Part shown: in pieces, positions 50,501-60,900 of the stretch
Layout of the letters: every line of letters starts with the position of its first letter
Position numbering within the stretch: the first letter of the stretch is position 1
Assembly (NCBI GenBank): GCA_964020085.1
Contig: OZ026595.1
Span: 13,773,414 to 13,837,413, forward strand
Length of the DNA: 64,000 bases
Origin: Micromussa lordhowensis
Lineage: Eukaryota > Cnidaria > Anthozoa > Scleractinia > Lobophylliidae
Direction of reading: 5' to 3'
Position numbers and translations under genes: made by a program
The notes under the pieces: model-generated
The model's database searches: none
Told to the model about the DNA's origin: nothing
Seen by the model: only the letters and a program-made list of their open reading frames with translations

Positions 50501-51962
50501 CATCCATCATCCAATCTGGGCGCGCCAGTAGGCGCATAAGGCCCAAGCTTATACCGGTTGCTCACCGTTTATTTATATTCTTATGATGCTTAAATAGGAG
50601 AGGCAGTTATCATAACTTTGTTTTATTTTACAATTCGGAGATTCGTCAAAGTGTTTTAACTGTTAAGTCACTGTTATTTTGAGCTGTGATCAATATTATA
50701 TGTGCCCGTCAGGAGATACTTCTCGTCTAAGACTCCGTTGCTTGTCTTTTCGATTATGTTTCGCGCTGAGGAGAAGTCGCCGGCTCTTAGCAAGTCTTTC
50801 TTACACGCGGTAATAACTTCATTCTCCCACTGGTTCAATATTTAGGTACATATTAGAGCCTTTGAGTTATCTTACGTTATTGGGTTAATAGCTTGTGTTT
50901 GAAATATCCACCAGGTGACTGTAATGACACTGTTCCATGTGGTTTTCAACCTATCCTCGAGATCCGAGACACAGCTACAAACACTCTGGTCGGAAATTTA
51001 GGCTGGCGCAATAGAACATGGACAATTCGAGCATCCATGGTACAGGGAGCTGGAAACGAGGTGCTGATTGGCCAAACTGAATTCCAGATCCCACGCTCTG
51101 GACGCGCGGAGTTTTCAAACCTTAGCTTTTATGACGTTGCGTCTGGCTATCGAATGAAATTTAACTTGACTGTCACTCCGTGGTCTCAAGCCTACTCGGG
51201 GCTCCTTGCCATATCAAACACTTTTAATGTAACACCACGGCAGTTTTATCTGAAGGTTGTCACGCAAGTAGCGAATGCAAATCAGTCAGTGGTATTTGGC
51301 ACGCAACCTGTTGTGGAGGTTCGTGACTTGGGGACAGGAAGAAGAGCCACGCCCCTGAAGTCTCCTTGGTGGGTGGCCGTGTCACTGTACTCTAATCCCA
51401 AGCTGGGACAGTCATTTCTAAATGGAACACTCAATGTTTCAGTAGTCAACGAAAGAGCTGTGTTTAAAGACCTTCTTGTGACATTGTATGGCCTTGGTTA
51501 TGTGCTGAAGTTTGAGTCAAGATACGGCTACAGTGCACTGTCAGCTCCTTTTGAGGTAAGTGACTTAAGCTCAGTCCAGGCACAGTTCAGTCCTCTGCAT
51601 TCTCGTCCCCAGAGCCTACGATCCTTCTGGCCTGTGGTTGGGATCGAGAGCTCTGGCCGGACCCGATTTTCTATGCATGCACAGAGTATTCGTTTCGCAT
51701 TGTCAACCAATCAGATTTGCTGGATTTGACGGGAAGTCCGTGAATCACGGACTTCAGGTGTTGGACCAAACCAGAGCTCTCGATCCCAACCACAGGCCAA
51801 AAGGATCGTAGGCTCTGGGGACGAGAATGAGTCCTCTACAGCAAGAAGGATGGTAGCTGTACATTTTACTACAATACCTTACGAACTTAACACAGCCTAT
51901 TAGGCACTAGGATAACGATTTTTGTTCAATATTTGGCCTTGTGTATGCTACTAAAGGGGGCA

Positions 51963-51999
<37 letters not shown>

Positions 52000-54900
52000 T
52001 ATTACAAGATAATTTGGTTTTATCAACTGGGTTGATAATGTGAATTGGCCACCGTAAAGAGATTCGGAAGCTGACGTTTCGAGCGTTAGCCCTTTGTCGG
52101 AGCTAGGTTTGTAGTTGTTAGAACTTTTGAGCATTGTTGAGGTTTTCGTGCGTAAAGAGAGTACACAGATTGAATGAAAAATTGAATTGCCATCTTCTTT
52201 TCTAGGCTACAAAGGATTAAAAGTTGACACCATATCATAACTGTCGACGTTTATTTCTTGACCATGTTCACCTAAAATTCTTGTATGTGTTATTGGCTAA
52301 TATTTAATAATAATATTTATTCACTTATATCGCGCCAGCTACATGCTAATATGATCGCCGGCGCGTAAATGTTACTAAAAGACTCAGTTATGATAATGAA
52401 ACTGAAGGGCTTCATGTTGATGGTTTATCTCCCAAACGCCAATTCATCCTCTCTACCGTCACTGGACAGAGCGCAAACACGGTTTTTTCATACAGGCTTA
52501 TTCATCTACTTTGGCACTTCTGCTACTTCTGCTGTTGTTGTTACTATTGTTTTTGTGCTACTTAGCTAACGTCTGTATAGTTTAAGTTAGCGTAGATTGT
52601 TTCTTGTAACCACCTTGTCCTATTTTAGGTCCATTACGTCAATGACTACTCTCCAGTCTTCACCAGCGGCAATTACAGTGCTACTATCAAGGAAGGTGTA
52701 ACGGTCGGTTATCAGGTCATCAAAATTCAGGCGACGGACAATGACACGGGAAGCCAGGGTGATGTCTTTTACGCACTGAAGGGGGGTAACATCGGTGGCA
52801 GCTTCAACGTCAACAGAACCTCCGGCGCTATCACCACCGCTGACAAAATAGACCGTGAAGCAACCGCGGTATATAACCTGACTATAAAAGCTTTCGATGG
52901 AGCTGTTGAAGACAAAGTTCGTTTCACCGAGCAGCATGTTGTGGTGTATATTCTCGACCTTAATGACAACGCTCCACAGTTTATAGAAAATGGATTCAAT
53001 TCTTTCGTTAAGGAGACCGCTGGCATTAATGACGTCATTCTTCGGGTGGGCGCACTGGACCGTGACGCGGGAGAAAACGCTGTGTTGCGATTTTCTATCA
53101 TATCCGGGAACAGTGATGGTTATTTTGACATCAACCCTGCAACGGGGGACATTTTTGTGAACAGATCGCTTGACCTGGAAGGATCAGCCCCGCCTCTTCT
53201 AAACTACAGCTTAGGTAAAATTATTTTTTATAATTTTATCAGAATTTATCAGAACAAATTAGTTACGAGTGATAACTACACACAGCACTGAATCCAAACT
53301 AGGTTTTTACTTTTTTTGTTGACTGCACGCCACAGGTATGTGTCGTTTGTCATTATCAGCGAAACATTGCATTGAATAGGCCAAGTGCAAAAAACTATTT
53401 GCATTTAAAGTTCAATTTTCAAATTTCACTTTTTTGAAGGGGAAGTACTATGAATCTTCTAATTTTGATGTCCGTTGTTGTGTGAATAGTAGAAATGCTA
53501 AAATAATCGTATAATCTGGCCTAAAATGAAAACTTGGATCTTTCTGTGCTTGGCTCTTCATTTAGAGGATTTCAATAAAGGCCTCGAGTATCGAAAATTA
53601 TCATGTGAAAATGTTGAGCAAAAAGGACTCTTGAAGTTGCTCTTGCTTTGTCGCATTTACTACACACCTTGAATTCTATGAATTGTGTTGTACGATTTTA
53701 TGCCATGCACATAACTAGTCATGTCTTGATCTATTAAGGTCAACCCTAGCTTATCTAATATACTAATGCCAATTGCTCAATTTCAGAAATTAACGTGACT
53801 GACCAAGGCTTACCTGCGCTGAGTAACTCCACTGTCGTTACAATACAAATCTCGCCAGTCAATGAATTCTCGCCCCAGTTTACCCACAATCAATCGGTCT
53901 CCGTTATCGTAAAGGAGAATCAGCATCCTGGAAATGGTCTGGTGCTGTTTGATGTGAATGCTGCAGATAAAGATTTTGGAGAGCAAGGTATGTAAACTGG
54001 GAGATAGATATGAAGGTAACAGAGAAAGATTTTTTTGGTAAACAATTATTAAGGGGAATATGTCTTACTCACGAACCATACTAAAACAGAAAGATATACC
54101 GAATAATTAGGTGAGATAATTTTTGTGATCCTTCGAATGTGATCTTTAAAAACGATTTTTACAAACGGTCAAAAAATAAGACTCAATAAGTGCCAAAGGT
54201 GGCAGCCTAGTTCCACAATAAACTTTTTACTTCTATTACCAACAGAAGCTTTAGAGCATTGTTCGCTTATACGTCGCTTGAGATCAATATTTCGATGTTT
54301 CACTCTTTGGTTACACGAACCTCGATTAAAGAATGTAGAAATTGTTTGAGTCTGTGATCAGGATGATAAGTTAGGTTAAACTTACAGTTGAGGCGCAGTC
54401 ATTTTCAACCATAGTGTATCTAGGGAAATGGTTGAGATGCCCGGTAAACATCAAAGAAGCAAACAAACAGAATAAGATCTATGCCTTGACCCTGCACATC
54501 TCTTGTTTTATGGCTCATAGACTTTGCATGAATTACATAATCGCAGTGCTTCTATTGGTTAGTTGTATGAGCACACATAACCATCTTTTGTATTTTGCCA
54601 GGTTTTGTGCAGGGTCAACCCCCAAAATAGCCAACAAAAACATACAGCAAAGAGCTTTGCCAGGTTTCATAGCCATACCCTCTATTAACTGTGGTTTCAA
54701 CTATTTCTTTTTTATTATTATTTTTCTACAATCTGTCCAAAGGAAAAGTTCACTATTCCATTTACAACGGTAACAATGACAGAACATTCCAGGTGAACTC
54801 GTCTTCTGGTGTTGTCATGTTGATATCTTCACTGGATTACGAGGCCGCATCTCTCCGCACAGTGACAATCCGTGCATCAGACAGTGATCCCGACGGGCAT

Positions 54901-57900
54901 GCGCGCTACACTGATTTCTACCTGCACGTGCATGTTGATGATGTGAACGACAATGCTCCTGAGTTTGCTGATAGCTTAGTCACCGTACGCGTACCCGAGA
55001 CTCTGTCAGTAGGTAAGGGAAGGGTAGCTCGCTTGTTGACGCTTGACAATAATCACAGTACTCTAAATAGTTACTAATAGTATTGGAATATATACGTTTG
55101 GAATATTTACGTGTTGACACATTGCGAAAATGAACGGTAGAAGGAAGGATCTGATCAAATATCAGAACGTCAGCTTCTATCAGAGCGCTCTCAAGCACAC
55201 CGACAGTACTTTTGTCAGGTAGTTGTCATAAAGATAGACCATGTCATTTGAAGTTTAAGATAATTTACATGTTGCGATTTGTCGGCCCGATGAGATGGTA
55301 GCTCCTTGAAATATGTGGTTTGTCGGAGAGACGATAACCAAGGGTCTTGAAAAAGGTTGTCGAGTAAGATGGCAAAAAAACAACTTTTTGCTTTTTCGAT
55401 GAACCGCCAAAACTGTTTTTAAACAAAGTAACAAGTGTTTCATTGTATGTTTGTGTTATCCTCGTTTCTGAGTTGTGACGATTTTTTCAATTCTTCCATG
55501 ACAGGGAAAGCCGCTGCAAAGATCCAGGCCACTGATCGCGACTCGGGTGAAAACGGCCGTGTGACTTACTTCATCGTCTCGGGAAACTCGGAGGGGTATT
55601 TCAGTCTGAACTCTAACACTGGTGAACTAGCAACACTAAAGAGCCTCGATCTGGAGTCGGCTCATGCGCCTTACCCAAACTTCACGCTTGTGGTAGTAGC
55701 AATGGACCATGGGTATCCTCAGTTGTCCAGTAATGCAACATATGTGTTGACGATCAGCAGCGTGAATGAATTCACGCCACAATTTACTAGCCCCGGGCTC
55801 TCCTTACAGATTCCGGAAGATTCTACTGTGGGAATCATGCTGTGTCACCTGACGGCAACGGACAGGGACTTTGGTCCTGATGGATTAGTCACGTGAGTAT
55901 TCCTTTTGTACTTTTACTGTTACTTAGCATTTTTGGAGTTCAGATTAGTGTGAATAACAGTTTCAAGTTGAATTTACCTCTTGGACTATTCTTGGTTATG
56001 GAATTGTAAAGATTTTAGAATTTTATCATGTAACCTGTTTTTAATGAAGAGTTACGCCGCACATAATGACAACAGAAACTTTTTTGATGTACTGGTTAAA
56101 AATCATGACGGTTCTTTTCTCTTCTTCTCTCACAGTGAAAATCTTCAAACAACTGTTTGTTTGTTTTTCTGGTGGAAAAAACAGAGGCTAAATGATGAAT
56201 TAATTCTTTGTCATTTTACATTTCTACATCAGATACCAGATAGTTGCTGGAAATGAAGACAGACGTTTTCGTATTGAGCCAACTTCCGGAAAGATATACA
56301 TTCACACGCCATTGGATAGAGAGATGAAATCGACATACAGCCTGAAAATAAAGGCTTCTGATAGGCCCTCTCGAGCAGCCAATCAGAGATCGTCTGTTAT
56401 CTTTGTGAATGTGACACTGACGGATGTTAATGATAACAAACCAGTGTTCAAGAAAGGTTCTTATTACGTCACTGTCATGGAGACTGCGAGCATCGGTGAT
56501 GACGTCATCACAGTGCAAGCAACTGATGCTGACGCAGGTTTGTGGAGACGTTTTTTCTTTTTTTTTCAAAACGTTGGACAAATTATAAGTCAGTGTACAC
56601 TTCGAAGACGAGACATGGGCACGCAACAACTCGGTGACTATGAAGTCGAGAAAAGTTGCCCATGGGAGAAGTGAACAGACACTCCACTCCAATATACTTT
56701 GCTGATGGAGGAAATGGATGGTTTAAAAACTGAACAGAAATTTTATGATTTATGAGTATGTATCGGGTGAACATATTTAAGTAAACAAAGCACAAGGTTT
56801 GTGTACTGGGTTTCAGCAACAATTGAGGGAACGTGAAGATTCAACATAGAAAATAGTCCAAGTCACTTAATAGGCCATTTCCGAATTACCTTTAGCCTCT
56901 TTCTCAAAGCGAGTCTTGGTACTCATCCTTTCATATGAAAATGAGATTTTATTCACATGCAAATTGAACTCATTTTCATATGAATGGTTGTGCACCAGCC
57001 CTCGCTTTGAAAGAGAGGCTTTAGGTTACTCGGAAATGGTCTATTAAAATGTACAGAGTAGCTACTTTAGTCCTTAATATCTCTACTGTGTTGTGTTACA
57101 GGAGCAAATGGCCAGGTTCAATACAAAATCAAGTCTGGTAACAATCATGGGTTCTTTGACATCAACGCTAACACTGGAACAATACGAGTTAAAAAGAGCC
57201 TCGATCTGGAATCACAGCTACACGTGGATGATTTACTGTACACCCTGACAGTTGAAGCATCGGACAGAGGTCAAGTATCACTTAGCAACGATGTGCTGGT
57301 TACCATAGAAATAAAGAGTGTGAATGAGTTCCCGCCAAAGCTGCAACATTCCGAAAGTATTTACGTGAAAATCCCAGAAGACACTGCCATTGGCGCTAGA
57401 GTCGCAGATATCAATGCGACTGATAAAGACTTTGGCCTGGATGGAATACTCACGTATTCGATAATTAGTGGTAACCAAGACAATAAGTTCGATATTAACC
57501 CCAGCACCGGCATCATAACTGTTAAAGACGAGCTGGACTATGAAACTGTTGTGAGATACTCTCTTGTAATACGAGTAAGCGACAACGCTCCACCCGTCCA
57601 GCGGCTTTCCATTGTTGCCAAGGTAACGGTTCGGTTGACGAACGTGAATGACAGCGGAGGTGTGGATGTGTTGATAGAGGATGTCCTTAGCAGAATAACG
57701 CCCCCGGGGGATCCTGCTGATGTCGCAGGGATACCAACGAGTACCCCGATAACTGTGGTGTTGCTGTATGAAAATGGTAAGTCACAGATTGGAACAAGAG
57801 GAGAACGGGCTGGGCTTATATAATTATGGCCACTTTATCACCAGTATAAGTGAACAAAAATAACGAATCGTGAACTAATAAGATTGGTTGCTTTCCCTTT

Positions 57901-60900
57901 TTTTCTTCTGGGTGAAAGCTTAGACCTGACGGTCAATACCGACTGGTAATTCTTAACTCGAGCGCCAGTCATTTCTGGGTAGCCTTCGTACTTCTAGCCT
58001 CTTATGCAGACGTTCTTTGAGCTCCTCACGTACGCAAAAGTGGAGGAGGAAGAGTACGTGACGAGCCCAAAGAGCGTCTGCGGAAGAGGCTATCATACTT
58101 CCAAATTCACATGTAACTTATATGTATACAAACGGATAGAACCAATACGGTGTACTGGTCTTGAATCTAGAAAAGAGAAAAGGACTTTTAAGGCTTAAAA
58201 CCAGGGACAGAACAAGCTTTTGCAAAACGGAGGCTGACCTATTTGTTTGTCAACAGGCAACAAAGAAACGCTATCCTCTGATGACAGCAGACTGACATTT
58301 GACGACAAGTCCGAATCACGTGGTCTTTTTACAGTTGTGCGAGCTGACGGCAATAAGATCATTCAAGGAAACAGCGCTGGATTACTGGGTCAAAGTGTCC
58401 TCATTGTTCGTGTTCACAACGTTTACAATGTTCGCGTCACAATAAATGTAGTGGGTTACTCTTCGCTGCAATTATCAGCTGCTCCTTATCCAATCATTGA
58501 AGGATCGAATGCTACTTTGACGTCGTTGAAGCGTATAGGGAGTCACCATGGAAACTTCCAGTTAGCTGCTCTCAAGCTGTGTCTCGTTTTGACGGATACG
58601 TCCATTCACGACGTTTCCACGATGACGTCGACATCGTTTCGTGTCGTAAGCAATGACGTAGGAGTTAAAGTTTCCGTGGGTCCCATTCCTAAGAACGTGC
58701 TGTTTGTAGACAAGACGAGCACAAGTGGGTACATGAGCTTTCGTGGGCAGTTCTCTGGTAAAGAGTCAGGGAATCTTGTTCTTGAAGTTTCAACGGAAGT
58801 AATAATAGTGAATGAAATCCTTGCCGTGGAAATAATCGGGCTCAGGAATCAAACCCTTTTGGGTCCAGTGTTTTCCACACAGGCCCAGGCTCAAGTAGAC
58901 TCTGTCATGAATGATAGCTCAGTGTTTAGAGTGCAAAATTTCTCCGCATACTCTGGACTGGTAGCATTTACAATCAGTCACGCAGAAGCAGCTTCGGTTG
59001 ATCGCGTGACGGGTGTTGTCATGCTGTTGTCAGACTATCATGACTTGGTGACCGTGACAGTCACTCCGCTTCAGGGTCTTGCAAAGGCAAAGCATGCGCA
59101 ATTGTATTGTAACACAGTCCCACCAGTGGGTGGAGTTGACGTTGGACAGGAGTACGGCCCAGCCATACCAGCATTGATAGCTAACCAGAGAGTTACTATC
59201 CCTGTGCGCGTAAATCCTGGGAAATCAAACCTTCTTGCTTTTGATTTGAAGATTTTGTACGATGATAGTCAAGTTCGGTTTGTTGAGCTGAAAAGAATTG
59301 GTGCCTACTCCCACACTAAAGGACAATTGCATTTAGCTGATGTGACAAATCCCGATGATGCAAGTCCGCATGTTGCCGACCTGGTTTTCGATTCATTAGT
59401 AGACGGCGTGCTTAGCATCCACGCCACAGTTAACATGTTAATTGACGATAGACTAGGATTCATTGGAAACTTTGCACCAGCTGTGACGTCATGCAAGGCG
59501 CTACCGCTGGGTGATACTAACACGGATTGTGTGTTCGATATCCAAGACGCTGCTTTCACAATGGCATATAGTCTAGCACAGGAGAAGAACTTTGTCGGTG
59601 AATTTGAGAAAACGATGTCAGAAAGAACCACTGACAAAATGGTAAGTATCTGACCTTGGTTGATGTGAAGAAAGTACTTTAGAAGCTTTTAAGATAGGCT
59701 ACAGGAAAATCGAGGCCTTTCTTACATGCATATAACACTTTATTTGAATCGAATTTCTAATAGCTAGCACAAACTACTATCTCAGAAGAAACAAAGTAAA
59801 TAAAAATAGGAAAGAAGTGTACACTGAGCAAAAACGAAAATCCGCAATAGACCAATTTCGATGTATTACAATCCAGCCTAACAGAATAGACCTCAGCACA
59901 GAGTTCTGGGGAATAAACCCCACAAGCTCTGTAGTTATTCCCGAGAGCCTCCTACTGAGATCTATTGGTTTAGGCTGAATTTTAATATATCGAAATTGGA
60001 CTATTGTGAAAAACCAGGTTAAATCAAAAGCCACACTTCTTAAGCCACAACTCATTCACGTTTTGTTGATCCAAAATAAACCCTTGTAGTTGCTGTTAGA
60101 TTATCCACATGTCTCTTCGAATTCTAAGACTCCCTGTGTCCCTTTGCTTTCTTGGAGGCACCATAATAAAATTGGTAATAGTAACCAAGTATTTTGTTTT
60201 GCTCAAATCCTTCTTTTTTTTTCTTAAAGCAACAAATTATGGACTTTAATCTCAATGGAGTTGTAGAACGAAATGACGCCTATCTGCTAGCTCGTGCGAA
60301 TGTGGACATGGTGAGATTCATACGTTCCTTTCACGTGGCCTTCCCCGATCACCAGAATAAATCTACAAATTGTGCACTTGAAATAACAGCCAAGCTAAGC
60401 ACAAGAGATGGAAAGATGGAAACAGATTCAAACACGAGAGTCTACTTCGAGTTTGCCAGCAGGGAGAAGGTCTTGAGCTTGCAACTTATGGGCACCTCAT
60501 TTGACATCGGAGAGCTGATAACAACCTACGGTAATCTGAACGAATTATTTGGAGGCATCGTGAAGGCGGAGAGTCGAGACGGAAATTTTCATGTGGCGGC
60601 TAAAAACTCCAAGATAGAAATTTCAAACATGGGTCTGTCAATGATTCAAGTTACCCAGGATGCCCTGCGACAGGCAGCAGTAGTGACTCCAGTGTTCAAG
60701 TTCTCGCGCGTTCCAGTGTTCTCTACAACACTCCAAGTCCAGTTGTCACCAAATGCTGACATGGTATTAAGGAGTGGTCACTCGCCTCAGTTGACTGTCA
60801 ACGATACAGAGTCGTATGCAACATGTCAAGATCCACCCGTTACCAAGAACGTCATGTTTGTGTTTGAAAATGATTATACCGAAGTCGAAGGCAACGAAGA

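Noticed and set aside
51556..52628. Splitting the large locus into a PKHD1L1 gene and a separate cadherin gene
   Set aside because: No stop-and-TM ending after exon 47, no start Met or signal peptide before exon 48, and phases plus the PFEV motif match. It remains the main alternative and needs RNA data.
54414..54773. 119-codon frame upstream of exon 50
   Set aside because: No domain, no splice logic; it overlaps the intron and ends in another frame of exon 50.
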